64,000 nucleotides of DNA from Stieleria neptunia (GTDB taxonomy: Bacteria; Planctomycetota; Planctomycetia; Pirellulales; Pirellulaceae). The stretch is taken from contig NZ_CP037423.1 of NCBI RefSeq assembly GCF_007754155.1, positions 9,048,938-9,112,937 of the forward strand, read 5' to 3'. How positions within the stretch are numbered: position 1 is the stretch's first letter; the number at the start of each line of letters is the position of its first letter. The notes below the pieces were generated by a model. It made no database searches. It worked only from the letters and a program-made list of their open reading frames with translations, and was not told the origin of the DNA. This document shows, one piece after another, positions 8,794-17,758 of this stretch. Made by a program: the position numbers and the translations under genes.

Positions 8794-8876
8794 AACCAAG
8801 TGGTGCACCGCAGTCGGCGAGTTGAGTTTGTTTTTGAGTTTGGGTCGATCGCGCCGACGCGGTGACCACCGCCGTT
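8794..8876. other. attC-like site 10
   Basis: Type A. Next cassette CACGCTGC. Confidence 0.8.
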
Positions 8877-9294
8877 CACGCTGCTAACCGACGCCTGACA
8901 CGCCGCGGCACATCGATTCGTGTCATTCGAGTGATTCGTGGACCAACCTCTTCTCCGCTGTTCGCATCCTGGTCCAACGCCCGGCATCCCGACTGCGATT
9001 GGTGCGCTCGAAGGGCGCCCACCTGAATTCATCCGACCTCTGTATCCTGGGATTCGCTCCTGATGTCATCGTTCGATAGGTGCGCGGTCGACTCGGCCGA
9101 CGAAGACAAACCGACGCCTGTCGATCGAGTAGGAGTACGAGTACCGCGATGCTGAGTACGAGTACCATTCAAGACAAACCGACGCCTGACGTGCCGACCG
9201 CAGATTAGGACGCTCGATTTCCCACGGCGATTCGGATTGAGTACATTGGCAAACAGCGGCGATGGCTCGGGCTGTCGCCATGGCCGACCGCGTG
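8877..9294 (+). repeat. Non-coding cassette, divergent family member
   Basis: Keeps the CACGCTGCTAACCGACGCCTGAC head and the GAGTAC block (about 9126-9170). The middle differs, with a TTCGTGTCATTCGAGTGATTCGTGG stretch. Confidence 0.65.
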
Positions 9295-9377
9295 AACCAA
9301 GTGGTGCACCGCAGTCGGCGAGTAGAGTTTGTTTTTGAGTTCTGGTCCATCGCGCCGACGCGGTGACCACCGCCGTT
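9295..9377. other. attC-like site 11
   Basis: Type A. Next cassette CGCGCTCCC. Confidence 0.8.
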
Positions 9378-9765
9378 CGCGCTCCCAAATCGTACTCGTA
9401 CTCAGGCGTCAGCCGGTACTCCTACTCGTACTCGACTGGAAGGCAAACAAACCGATGCCGGTCGCCCACGCTGCTGAACGTTGTGACTGAACTCGGCCCA
9501 CCTGATGTCATCGGACCTCCATTTCCTAAGATTCGCATTTGATGTCACGGTTCGATAGATGCGCGGTCGACCAAGACAAACCGACGCCTGTCGATTCGAG
9601 TAGGAGTACGAGTACCGCGATGCTGAGTACGAGTACGATCCAAGACAAACCGGCGCCTGAAATGCCGACCGCTGATTGGGACACCGAATTTCCCGCGGCG
9701 ATTCCGATCGAGTACATTGGCCGTCAGCGGCGATGGCACGGGCTGTCGTCGTGGCCGGACGCGCG
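9378..9765 (+). repeat. Non-coding cassette; identical twin of 3314-3701
   Basis: Same sequence and same attC-like site as the earlier cassette, but followed by a different gene. This is a recent cassette duplication about 6 kb apart. Confidence 0.8.
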
Positions 9766-9851
9766 AACCATCCGTTGCACACGCAGGCACGGAGTCGACG
9801 TCAACCGAAAACCCAATGTCGTTCGCCGTGCCGCGGTGAACGGTGGACGTT
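9766..9851. other. attC-like site 12
   Basis: Identical to site 2 up to GTT. After GTT the sequences part (TTATTTGC there, TCGCTGAC here), which maps the crossover. Confidence 0.8.
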
Positions 9852-9870
9852 CGCTGACTGAAGGCATCAT

Positions 9871-10332
9871 ATGACATTCCTTGATCCTCGCTGGGATGAA
9901 CTCACCGATGCCGAATGGGATCAATTCGCTATTGCTTGGAATGCTGAACTCAACGGAAGTGAAGAATCACATCCGCTTCCGCGCCTTCCTTGGTTGCTCG
10001 ATGATCCGCCGAGCGGCGCAAGCGACTTCGTCGTTCCAATGAACTTTACGGCATCGCCGAACGCTCAATGGAAATTCATTCTTGCTGCGTACTCGCACGG
10101 AAACGTGGATACTCACGGACACCTCGCAGCGGGACCAGTTGAGCACTTGCTTGGGAATCACGGAAATGACTACATCTCGGTTGTCGAAAAATCAGCCGCT
10201 GAAGATCCCGGGTTTGCTAATATGTTAAGGGGTTGCTACCAATATCGAATGACTGCGGACGTTTGGCGCCGCCTGTGCGTTGCTCGCGGAGAAAGCGGCG
10301 AACCAGACGATGCACGTGAGTCGCCGAGTTGA
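9871..10332 (+). CDS. DUF6869-like cassette protein
   Basis: 153 residues, soluble. ATG 9871 has GAAGG at 9860-9864. The pattern HGHLAAGPVEHLLGNHGNDYISVVE followed by DPGFANMLRGCYQYRM resembles the DUF6869 family of uncharacterised proteins (from memory, not searched). The C-terminal EPDDARESPS is encoded by the attC-like site. The role is unknown. Confidence 0.75.
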   Translation: MTFLDPRWDELTDAEWDQFAIAWNAELNGSEESHPLPRLPWLLDDPPSGASDFVVPMNFTASPNAQWKFILAAYSHGNVDTHGHLAAGPVEHLLGNHGNDYISVVEKSAAEDPGFANMLRGCYQYRMTADVWRRLCVARGESGEPDDARESPS

Positions 10333-10382
10333 GTTTGTTGAAGTGGTGAGTCGTTCGCGGCGACCACGTGATCGTTACCGTT
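10301..10382. other. attC-like site 13
   Basis: Type B. Overlaps the end of the DUF6869-like gene. Next cassette TCGTCGTAG. Confidence 0.8.
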
Positions 10383-10416
10383 CGTCGTAGCAGGCGATTT
10401 CGATTGACACGAATCT

Positions 10417-10932
10417 ATGCGTTTCCAACTTCACCATTTATTGGCGGTAGTGACGGTTTTCGCCGTCTTACTCGCATTCGCGAAGGCTACTGGCCATGCG
10501 GACCGCGATGGTGTCTGGGAGATCATTTCAATCGAACAAGAAGAGAGAGACTTCACCAGCTTCGACGGAATGGGTCCGCCTCTCTACGACTATATTGGTA
10601 ACCTGAAAGATGGAGATCGCAATATTCGAGTACACCTTGGCAGTAGCTGGCTCACGGATTTCGAAGTGCTGCCCAAGCCAGGAGAAACTGTCGAGTTCAA
10701 CCAAACTAAAACGAGCCGACCCGGCCAGAGCACCTACTCACCATTTTTTATCTCGCACCGGACTCCCATATTTCCTCGGCTCATGACTGTGCTCGTGATC
10801 GCTGGAGCTTCAACTGCTTTGGTCTTGCTATCCATCGTATTGCAGAACATGATCGTGCGATTTGCTGTCGACAAAGTTGGCACAAACTCCGTTTACGACG
10901 AACCAGACGATGCACGTGAGCCGCCGAGTTGA
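10417..10932 (+). CDS. Cassette membrane protein of unknown function
   Basis: 171 residues. An N-terminal hydrophobic segment (LLAVVTVFAVLLAFA) is followed by a soluble region of about 90 residues and a second membrane segment near residue 120 (LMTVLVIAGASTALVLLSIVL), which suggests an extracytoplasmic domain between two anchors. The tail EPDDAREPPS comes from the attC-like site and matches that of the unrelated protein at 7918. No clear ribosome-binding site. Confidence 0.65.
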   Translation: MRFQLHHLLAVVTVFAVLLAFAKATGHADRDGVWEIISIEQEERDFTSFDGMGPPLYDYIGNLKDGDRNIRVHLGSSWLTDFEVLPKPGETVEFNQTKTSRPGQSTYSPFFISHRTPIFPRLMTVLVIAGASTALVLLSIVLQNMIVRFAVDKVGTNSVYDEPDDAREPPS

Positions 10933-10982
10933 GTTTATTGAAGTGGTGAGTCGTTCGCGGCGACCACGTGATCGTTACCGTT
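10901..10982. other. attC-like site 14
   Basis: Type B, overlapping the preceding stop. Next cassette CACGCTGC. Confidence 0.8.
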
Positions 10983-11367
10983 CACGCTGCTATCCGACGC
11001 CTGACGACAGGGTCCACTTCGTCTTTTGCGTCTTCTCGCGTTCTTTTGTGGCAATTGATTTGCTGTCGTTTGATCGTGACCCGAAGGGCGCCCACCGGGT
11101 GTCATCGAACCTCTGTTTCCTGGGTTTCGCATTTGATGTCACGGTTCGATAGTTGCGCGGTCGACTCGGCCGACGAAGACAAACCGTCGCCTGTCGATCG
11201 AGTACGAGCACGAGTACCGCAATGCTGAGTACGAGTACGATCCAAGGCAAACCGACGCCTGAAGTGCCGACCGCAGATTGGGACACTGGATTTCCCACGG
11301 CGATTCCGATCGAGTACATTGACAAAGAGCGGCGATGGCTCGGGCTGTCGTCGTGGCCGACCGCGTG
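10983..11367 (+). repeat. Non-coding cassette, repeated family (typical form)
   Basis: Head CACGCTGCTATCCGACGCCTGAC, then the GTCTTTTGCGTCTTCTCGCG block, the GAGTAC block (about 11199-11243) and the tail CCGACCGCAGATTGGGACAC. No convincing gene. Confidence 0.75.
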
Positions 11368-11450
11368 AACCATGTGGTGCACCGCAGTCGGCGAGTTGAG
11401 TTTATTTTTGAGATCAGGTCATTCGCGCCGACGCGGTGACCACCGTCGTT
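11368..11450. other. attC-like site 15
   Basis: Type A. Next cassette CTGCCAAG. Confidence 0.8.
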
Positions 11451-11461
11451 CTGCCAAGAAG

Positions 11462-11902
11462 ATGAAGACCTACGAAGTTGATTCCACCTATCGTCAAATC
11501 TATGTCGCCGATCAGGTTCTCGAACCGGAGACGCCCGAGGACTGGACTGACACCCATGTCCAACAGAGGCACAACACGCATGACCACATTACGGCTTTGT
11601 GTCCCGCCGGGGACATTGTCGCTCGTGTCATAAGCTACGGCCCACGCGAAGCGGTGAGTGAACCCGATGACAATGCTGATTTTGACATTGTGACCGCGAT
11701 TGACGTTCCATCTGGGCAGATCGGTGTTTTCGGTTGGCCCTGGGAACTTCAGGATTCGTATACGATTAACCCTGGCATAGCAAGGATTCGATTTCGTGGC
11801 TTTCGGACGGCCGATACAGACGACGAAAGGGACTACTACGTCATTGAGATCGAAGAGGCAGAACCAAACGATGCAACCGAGCGGCGAAGTCGGGCGTTTT
11901 GA
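11462..11902 (+). CDS. Cassette protein of unknown function, soluble
   Basis: 146 residues, acidic, no membrane segment. ATG 11462 is the first start in the cassette. Aromatic and beta-strand-rich patterns (YRQIYVADQVLEPE, GQIGVFGWPWELQDSYTI, ARIRFRGFRTADTDDERDYYVIEIEE) suggest a small beta-rich fold. The last residues EPNDATERRSRAF come from the attC-like site. Confidence 0.65.
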   Translation: MKTYEVDSTYRQIYVADQVLEPETPEDWTDTHVQQRHNTHDHITALCPAGDIVARVISYGPREAVSEPDDNADFDIVTAIDVPSGQIGVFGWPWELQDSYTINPGIARIRFRGFRTADTDDERDYYVIEIEEAEPNDATERRSRAF

Positions 11903-11943
11903 AATCGTTGATCTACCGTCGCCGCCAGCTGATCGTAAACGTT
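11872..11943. other. attC-like site 16
   Basis: Type C. The left arm CGATGCAACCGAGCGGCGA pairs with TCGCCGCCAGCTGATCG. Short loop. Confidence 0.75.
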
Positions 11944-11973
11944 CCCCGACCGAAGTTCATCTCTCGGCACGCG

Positions 11974-12381
11974 ATGACGAACCTCAACCCATATTCGACT
12001 CCTTCATCGCCACCAGCATCAACTGCGCCCGTGGCACGAACACGATGTCCTGTATGCAACGGTGCGCTGAAACGTTTTCGCCTTGTCCTTCCATTTTCAC
12101 GATGCCCGACTTGTCATCGACGCGTCCGACTTCGCAACTCCACGCTTGCGAGCTCGCTGTCGACCCTTACAGCGATTGGCTGCTTCATCTCTTTGTTGCA
12201 ATTTGAGGCAACGCCCGATTCAAACGGATGGATCTTTGGTATTCACGCACTGGTGTTTGTTTCCCTTGGCACACTTTGGTTTCACGTCTTCGGACAGCCC
12301 GCCCTAGCTGGCTGGATTGGCAGCGCCTCGCAAGAGACACTGGCTCGTGAACGCGACCGGTTCCGAGCTGGATTACCGTGA
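11974..12381 (+). CDS. Zinc-ribbon membrane protein with NPYS motif
   Basis: 135 residues. The N-terminus MTNLNPYSTPSSPP is followed by a four-Cys zinc ribbon (CPVCNGALKRF...RCPTCHRRV) and two hydrophobic segments (TAIGCFISLLQF and IFGIHALVFVSLGTLWFHVF). ATG 11974 is inside the cassette; upstream frame extensions cross the attC-like site. Confidence 0.68.
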   Translation: MTNLNPYSTPSSPPASTAPVARTRCPVCNGALKRFRLVLPFSRCPTCHRRVRLRNSTLASSLSTLTAIGCFISLLQFEATPDSNGWIFGIHALVFVSLGTLWFHVFGQPALAGWIGSASQETLARERDRFRAGLP

Positions 12382-12390
12382 AGAGCGGGG

Positions 12391-12472
12391 AACCATCCCG
12401 TGCACCGAAGGACGGCTTGCGCGGTTTCACAAATGGAAAATCAATCGTCCGTCCTCGGTGACGGGTACCGTT
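12391..12472. other. attC-like site 17
   Basis: Type D. The left arm CCCGTGCACCGAAGGACGG pairs with CCGTCCTCGGTGACGGG. Confidence 0.8.
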
Positions 12473-12518
12473 CTGTCGCTGAGGAGTCCGTTGTATCGAC
12501 GAAAACACTGCGCAGCAT

Positions 12519-12908
12519 TTGATCGCGAATTGGATCACACATCGTGACGCGGCAGCAGCGTTACTTGTGGCCGAACTCAATCTGGAATCACCACGTGATG
12601 TGCTTCGTCCTGAGAATCGCGGGCGACATGATCTCGACGGAACGGGATGGTCATACCGAACGCATGGTATTGGCGTCGACGTAACACGAAGCAACGGACA
12701 TGGCGGGATTGATTTTGATTTCTCTACACTGCCTGGGCAACTGTTCGCACCTCCCGATTTCTGGCGTCTTGTCCTGTTTGCCAAACGTTCGGTGCATGAC
12801 CGGACAATTGACACTACCAAATTTACACCGATAATTGACGACGCTGACTCATGTCGCGATGTGATCGAAAGGGTTCTCGGTCAGCTGTTTCCAACGCAGC
12901 AAGAATGA
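12519..12908 (+). CDS. DUF6896-like cassette protein
   Basis: 129 residues from TTG 12519; no ATG lies between the upstream stop at 12480 and here. The pattern YRTHGIGVDVTRSNGHGGIDFDFST followed by FWRLVLFAK fits the DUF6896 family (recalled pattern, not searched). A soluble protein of unknown role. Confidence 0.65.
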   Translation: MIANWITHRDAAAALLVAELNLESPRDVLRPENRGRHDLDGTGWSYRTHGIGVDVTRSNGHGGIDFDFSTLPGQLFAPPDFWRLVLFAKRSVHDRTIDTTKFTPIIDDADSCRDVIERVLGQLFPTQQE

Positions 12909-12911
12909 CAG

Positions 12912-12993
12912 AACCAGACGATGCACATGAGTCGCCGAGTTGAGTTTGTTGAAGTGGTGAGTCGTTCGCGGCGACCACGTGATCGTTAACGTT
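12912..12993. other. attC-like site 18
   Basis: Type B, close to sites 9, 13 and 14. Next cassette CTGCCATT. Confidence 0.8.
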
Positions 12994-13016
12994 CTGCCAT
13001 TTAGTCTCCCGTTTGC

Positions 13017-14210
13017 ATGGTGAATCCACGCTTGGAATCGATTGACACTTTTATCCGAAGGCTGCTGACGATCAGACGGCGTTTAGCTCGGCTACCACAA
13101 CCACAGTTTTCAGGCGATTGGCCGAATGGATTCCCGCCTTCGGAATCGTTAAGTACGATTTTGCACGCATCGTATTACGCGAGTCTGGAACAATATGAAG
13201 GCCGGACCATACGTACGGTCCTCAATTGGACGCACCCCGCATTTGGCCGAGCTTACGTTCACAGATTTGACAGTCCATCGGTGGATTTCAGTGCAAAGAA
13301 CATGCGTCAACTTGCGCAAGTCGCAGACGGTATGTCGAGCAATCTGAGCTTAGTCCTCGATAATGATCGGTTGGCCATATCTGGGATTGAGTTCTGTTGG
13401 CCTGTCGGCGGAGCACTCAGGAATGACGGTTTTGTGCCAGGTGTAAAGATTTCCATCAAAGGACCAGGGCACATCGAATACCAGGAAGGCACCTTGGCAG
13501 TAGCGTACAACAAGGGTCGCCAGATAAGGCTGCGTCCACTTCAGCAGAATGAAGCTATTCGCGCATGGATAGCCGACACAGAGTGTGCTCTCCACGAACA
13601 GGCCATATCATCGCTCAAGAGCGATGCAGTTTGGGGACCACACGAAGAGCGACCGGAATTCCCGAACGGCGTGATGCTCACATTCCTCTGCAGCGCGATT
13701 AGAACGATTGAAAACGGAGGCCACGGAGGCACAATATTGGTGCTGCCGACTGCTCACGATGCGAAATGCATTGACGTACGTTTTCCAGCATTGTCAAACG
13801 ACCTGACGACTCTTGTTCGTCGATTTGGTGAAGCGAGTCTGCTTGCGGCCAAGGAAGGATTTAGCACCACATCACCGCTTTCCCCGAGCATGGTTAGTGA
13901 GCACGACATGATGTCAACGCTCGAGGCGTTTGGTGTTGCTTTCGCCAAACTTGCAAACTGTGATGGTGCAATTGTCATGACACGTGATGCAAGACTGCTG
14001 GGCTTCGGTGGTATCATCCAGTCGCCAGCGCCAGCACTTTGTAGGACTCAACCACGGCAGGCACGCGGTGCGCGGCACACGTCTGCTCAATGGCTTTGCG
14101 AATCAGTTCCAAACTCGATTGCATTAGTCGTGTCCGCTGATCGTGGCATCACATTAATCCACTCATTGGAGAGAAACACGCAGATAACAAAAGACTTGGT
14201 GGTTTGGTGA
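13017..14210 (+). CDS. DAC-like nucleotide-cyclase-fold protein (DACNV-type candidate)
   Basis: 397 residues, the longest cassette gene. The C-terminal third has the layout of the DisA/CdaA diadenylate cyclase domain: CDGAIVMTRDARLLGFGGII (the DGA motif at about residue 317), then RGARHTSAQWL (at about 352), the counterpart of the GTRHRAA motif, and SIALVVSADRGITLI. The second Arg of the RHR motif is replaced, so catalysis is uncertain. Such DAC-like domains (DACNV and relatives) were proposed in comparative genomics as sensors or cyclases in nucleotide-signalling conflict systems. The N-terminal 300 residues are not recognised. Confidence 0.65.
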   Translation: MVNPRLESIDTFIRRLLTIRRRLARLPQPQFSGDWPNGFPPSESLSTILHASYYASLEQYEGRTIRTVLNWTHPAFGRAYVHRFDSPSVDFSAKNMRQLAQVADGMSSNLSLVLDNDRLAISGIEFCWPVGGALRNDGFVPGVKISIKGPGHIEYQEGTLAVAYNKGRQIRLRPLQQNEAIRAWIADTECALHEQAISSLKSDAVWGPHEERPEFPNGVMLTFLCSAIRTIENGGHGGTILVLPTAHDAKCIDVRFPALSNDLTTLVRRFGEASLLAAKEGFSTTSPLSPSMVSEHDMMSTLEAFGVAFAKLANCDGAIVMTRDARLLGFGGIIQSPAPALCRTQPRQARGARHTSAQWLCESVPNSIALVVSADRGITLIHSLERNTQITKDLVVW

Positions 14211-14244
14211 TTCAATCTAAACCTTCTGCAATGTATGGAGGCAG

Positions 14245-14326
14245 AACCATGGGTTGCAACGGAGGCCGCGATCTGACGTTTTCAAAGTGGGGAGTCGTTC
14301 GCGCGGCCCCGCTGAACCCTGCCGTT
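14245..14326. other. attC-like site 19
   Basis: The arms GGGTTGCAACGGAGGCCGCG and CGCGGCCCCGCTGAACCC pair. Next cassette CACGCTGC. Confidence 0.75.
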
Positions 14327-14711
14327 CACGCTGCTAACCGGCGCCTGGTGACAGCGTCCACTTCTTCTTTTGCGTCTTCTCGCGTTCTTTTGTGGCAATT
14401 GATTTGCTGTCGTTTGATCGTGACCCGGAGGACGTCCACCGGATTTCATCGGACCTCTGTTTCCTGGGATTCGCATTTGATGTCACGGTTCGATAGGTGC
14501 GCGGTCGACTCCACCGACGAAGACAAACCGGCGCCTGTTGATCGAGTACGAGCACGAGTACCGCGATGCTGAGTACGAGTACGATTCAAGACAGACCGAC
14601 GCCTGAAGTGCCGACCGCAGATTGGGACACTCGATTTCCCACGGCGATTCCGATCGAGTACATTGGCCGTCAGCGACGATGGCTCGGGCTGTCGTCATGG
14701 CCGACCGCGTG
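14327..14711 (+). repeat. Non-coding cassette, repeated family
   Basis: Typical form with a GAGTAC block at about 14543-14585. Confidence 0.75.
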
Positions 14712-14794
14712 AACGAAGTGGTGCACCGCAGTCGGCGAGTTGAGTTTGTTTTTGAGTTCAGGTCCATCGCGCCGACGCGGTGACCACCGCCGTT
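14712..14794. other. attC-like site 20
   Basis: Type A. Next cassette ATGCCACC. Confidence 0.8.
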
Positions 14795-14822
14795 ATGCCA
14801 CCAAGCAGAATGACACGCGAAG

Positions 14823-15383
14823 ATGCTCGAACCTGAAACGAAATCGGAGATTGCAGCCATGGTCCGGTCTGGGTTCTATTCCCGAGACCGATTGCTCGAA
14901 ATATTTACTGAGGAAATGTACGCGCCCAATGAACTCGACCCTGCAGAGGTGTCATCTGAGTTGGATGCACAATTTACTCAATACGAAGAGGAAAAACAGT
15001 CGTACCCGCCAACCACTGACTGCGATCGACTCGACGCTGCGTTTAAAATGATGAACGAACGTGGGGTCGTCGCCATCCAGAATGCTGGTTATACGCAAAG
15101 CGACGGGTTCGAAGACGTCGGTGAGTCTTACAACCAGCATCCAAACAAGGAGTCCGTTTTAGGCTATTGTTTCTACCACGGTCAGGACCTGGAACGTGCG
15201 GTAAACGGAGAGGGGTTATACTTCGCGTTTGGCCCCGTCGACCCCGCAGTTGAACAAACTGTCGGCATTGAGGTGGGAAATATCGTTCGCGACTCACTTG
15301 AAAGCAATGGCTTGGCGGTCGAATGGGATGGGACGTTTGAAAACCGCCTCAGGGTTCCCAAGCTGAATTGGCAGAAGCGTTGA
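14823..15383 (+). CDS. DUF6891-like cassette protein
   Basis: 186 residues, soluble. The helical N-terminus is followed by MNERGVVAIQNAGYTQSDG, then GYCFYHGQDLERAVNGEGLYFAFG and a final VEWDGTFENRLRV. This run of motifs matches my memory of the DUF6891 family of uncharacterised proteins. ATG 14823 is the first start in the cassette. The gene ends 15 bases before the attC-like site. Confidence 0.78.
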   Translation: MLEPETKSEIAAMVRSGFYSRDRLLEIFTEEMYAPNELDPAEVSSELDAQFTQYEEEKQSYPPTTDCDRLDAAFKMMNERGVVAIQNAGYTQSDGFEDVGESYNQHPNKESVLGYCFYHGQDLERAVNGEGLYFAFGPVDPAVEQTVGIEVGNIVRDSLESNGLAVEWDGTFENRLRVPKLNWQKR

Positions 15384-15398
15384 CCCATCTCGTGGCAT

Positions 15399-15481
15399 AA
15401 CCAACGGATGCACGACGAGCGGCGAAGTCAGGGTTCTTGAAGTGGTTGATTTCGCGTCGCCGCCGCGTGATCCTTATCGTT
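15399..15481. other. attC-like site 21
   Basis: Same type as sites 3 and 29. Next cassette CGCGCTGC. Confidence 0.75.
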
Positions 15482-15902
15482 CGCGCTGCTAACCGACGCC
15501 TGACAGCCGCGCACGTCATCTTTCGTGTTTTTCGCGTCTTTCGTGGTTGTTCTCTTTACTGCTGATGTCAGCACTGACTGCAACGCCCACTTCTTCTCTG
15601 TGTCCCTCCGTGACCTCGGTGGTTGATCATTCATCGACGGTCTGACTGGTGCGTTCGAACTGCGCCCACCGGATTTCATCAGACCTCTGTTTCCTGGGAT
15701 TCGCTCCTGATGTCACGGTTCGATAGGTGCGCGGTCGACTCTGCTGACGAAGACCAACCGACGCCTGACGACTGCCACGCCGACAACCAACGCTCGAAAT
15801 GCCGACCGTAGATTGGGATGCAGAATTTCCCTTGGCCATTCCGATCGAGTACATTGACTATCAGCGACGATGGCTCAACGTGTCGTCGTGGCCGACCGCG
15901 CG
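15482..15902 (+). repeat. Non-coding cassette, divergent family member
   Basis: Head CGCGCTGCTAACCGACGCCTGAC. The middle carries TTTCGTGTTTTTCGCGTCTTTCGTGG and a second stretch TCTGTGTCCCTCCGTGACC. No GAGTAC block. Confidence 0.65.
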
Positions 15903-15987
15903 AACCAAGTGGTGCACCGCAGTCGGCGAGTCAAGTTTGTATTTGAGTTCAGGTCGATCGCGCCGACCCGGTGACCACTAGGACGTT
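15903..15987. other. attC-like site 22
   Basis: Type A with a changed right end (GTGACCACTAGGACGTT). Confidence 0.75.
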
Positions 15988-16003
15988 CTGCCACGGAATT
16001 GAT

Positions 16004-16531
16004 GTGCGCCGCATTGCCATCGCCAGCCTTTTTATTCTCGCATTTATCGCCGCTGCGTGGTTGCTCGCACAAGATGACGGTCGTGACATTCCGTCGGAGC
16101 CTCCACGCGAGTCGAATCGAATTGTTCACCCGAACGGGTTTTCAATCATCAATCCCAACAACTGGAAATCCAAGCTTATTTTGGCGTCTGATCCGTACAT
16201 GCCGCCTACTATCGCAATTTCGCCACGGTCGACCCGCGTCACACGACGATACGGAGTTTCGCTGTCTGTCACGCAACTACCCGAAGATCGCGTCGACATT
16301 GAAGGGTTTCGGCACTCCGAGTTTCAGGGGCAACCTGCGCACGAGCACATCACAACGCGAGACGGCAGCTTCATGGATGATCCACCGGCAATGTCCTATA
16401 CACTGTGCTTTCAACGCGAGGGGATCTGGTTCGAGATTCGGTACTCGATCTTTGATTCGTACGACGATTTGCCGGACATGATCGAATCGTACATCGCCAC
16501 TTTTCGGTACACTAAGAAGGCAGAACAATGA
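16004..16531 (+). CDS. Membrane-anchored cassette protein, paralogue of the next gene
   Basis: 175 residues from GTG 16004; an upstream in-frame GTG at 15971 lies inside the attC-like site and is unlikely. It has a signal anchor (IAIASLFILAFIAAAWLL), then a soluble domain with IVHPNGFSIINPNNW near the start and DLPDMIESYIATFRY at the end. The same layout occurs in the protein at 16642. Unknown function. Confidence 0.68.
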   Translation: MRRIAIASLFILAFIAAAWLLAQDDGRDIPSEPPRESNRIVHPNGFSIINPNNWKSKLILASDPYMPPTIAISPRSTRVTRRYGVSLSVTQLPEDRVDIEGFRHSEFQGQPAHEHITTRDGSFMDDPPAMSYTLCFQREGIWFEIRYSIFDSYDDLPDMIESYIATFRYTKKAEQ

Positions 16532-16605
16532 CATGCACGGGAGGACGGCTTGCGCGGTTTTTGAAGTGGAGAATTTTTCGTCCGTCCCCCGTGATGTCTA
16601 CCGTT
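16524..16605. other. attC-like site 23
   Basis: Type D. The left arm GACATGCACGGGAGGACGG pairs with CCGTCCCCCGTGATGTC. Confidence 0.8.
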
Positions 16606-16641
16606 CGCCGACAGAGTTGTTGTCTTGGTTAGCAACGCGAA

Positions 16642-17277
16642 ATGAAATTGCCACGCCCTACAATCGTAGAATGGTGCGTATGCTTGTTCATTGGCGCTGC
16701 ATTTTTGGGATTGCTGTTGCCGGCGATTCGAGCCGCGCGGGAAACGTCGTCGCATGGAAACCCAATTCCAACTCTTCCGCCAAAAGAGGATCGTAGGTTG
16801 ATCCACGAATCGGGTGTGTCGGTGATCTCGCCACCCGACTGGTGGGAACCAACTTGGTACGGAGAGCGTGCAGGAATAAGACTTCAGATTTCTGGCGGAG
16901 GCGGTCGTTATCCGTCTTCAATCATCGTCGAGCGATTGCTAGAACCCCCAGACCTCACGGGCTATCCGCTACAGTGGAAATATGGGGAGGATACCTTCCC
17001 AGCGCGACAAACGAAACTTGGCGAGGGCGAATGGTTTGCGGAGGATCGGCTTTTCGAATTTTCCGCTGTCGTGAGAGTAGGAATCACGAACTACTGGATC
17101 GCATATCGGTCGCATGCTGCAATTGACGAACTGCCTGCAATGGTAAACTCTTATCTACAAACGGTACGGCTTCCGGAACGCCACGCAGGGGAAGCGGCGA
17201 ACCATCCGATGCAACCGAGCGGCGAAATCGGGCGTCTTGAAGTGGAAGATCAACCGTCGCCGCCGGCTGATCGGTAA
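16642..17277 (+). CDS. Membrane-anchored cassette protein, paralogue of the previous gene
   Basis: 211 residues. N-terminal anchor CVCLFIGAAFLGLLLPAI, then LIHESGVSVISPPDWW and near the end ELPAMVNSYLQTVRL, matching the layout of the protein at 16004. The frame runs on through almost the whole attC-like site, adding HPMQPSGEIGRLEVEDQPS and a few more residues. ATG 16642. Probably a domain facing the outside of the membrane; function unknown. Confidence 0.7.
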   Translation: MKLPRPTIVEWCVCLFIGAAFLGLLLPAIRAARETSSHGNPIPTLPPKEDRRLIHESGVSVISPPDWWEPTWYGERAGIRLQISGGGGRYPSSIIVERLLEPPDLTGYPLQWKYGEDTFPARQTKLGEGEWFAEDRLFEFSAVVRVGITNYWIAYRSHAAIDELPAMVNSYLQTVRLPERHAGEAANHPMQPSGEIGRLEVEDQPSPPADR

Positions 17278-17281
17278 CGTT
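17200..17281. other. attC-like site 24
   Basis: Type C, translated nearly end to end as the tail of the preceding gene. Confidence 0.8.
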
Positions 17282-17662
17282 CACGCTGCTAACCGACGCC
17301 TGACGACAGCGCCTATTTCTTCTTTTGCGTCTTCTCGCGTTCTTTTGTGGCAATTGATTTACTGTCGTTTGATCGTGACCCGAAGGGCGCCCACCGGATG
17401 TCATCGAACCTCTGTTTCCTGAGATTCGCATTTGATGTCACGGTTTGATAGGTACGCGGTCGACTCGGCCGACGAAGACAAACCGACGCCTGTTGATTCG
17501 AGTACGAGTACCGCGTCCGCTGAGTACGAGTACGATTGGAGGAAAACCGACGCCTGAAATGCCGACCGCTGATTGTGACGCTGAATTTCCCTTGGCGATT
17601 CCGATCGAGTACATTGGCCGTCAGCGGCGATGGCTCATGCCGTCGTCGTGGCCGGACGCGTG
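17282..17662 (+). repeat. Non-coding cassette, repeated family
   Basis: Typical form. The GAGTAC block has CGCGTCCGCTGAG in its centre. Confidence 0.75.
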
Positions 17663-17745
17663 AACCAGGTGGTGCACCGCAGTCGGCGAGTTGAGTTTGT
17701 TTTTGAGATCAGGTCGCTCGCGCCGACGCGGTGACCACAGCCGTT
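17663..17745. other. attC-like site 25
   Basis: Type A. Next cassette CTGGCATTG. Confidence 0.8.
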
Positions 17746-17758
17746 CTGGCATTGAAAA

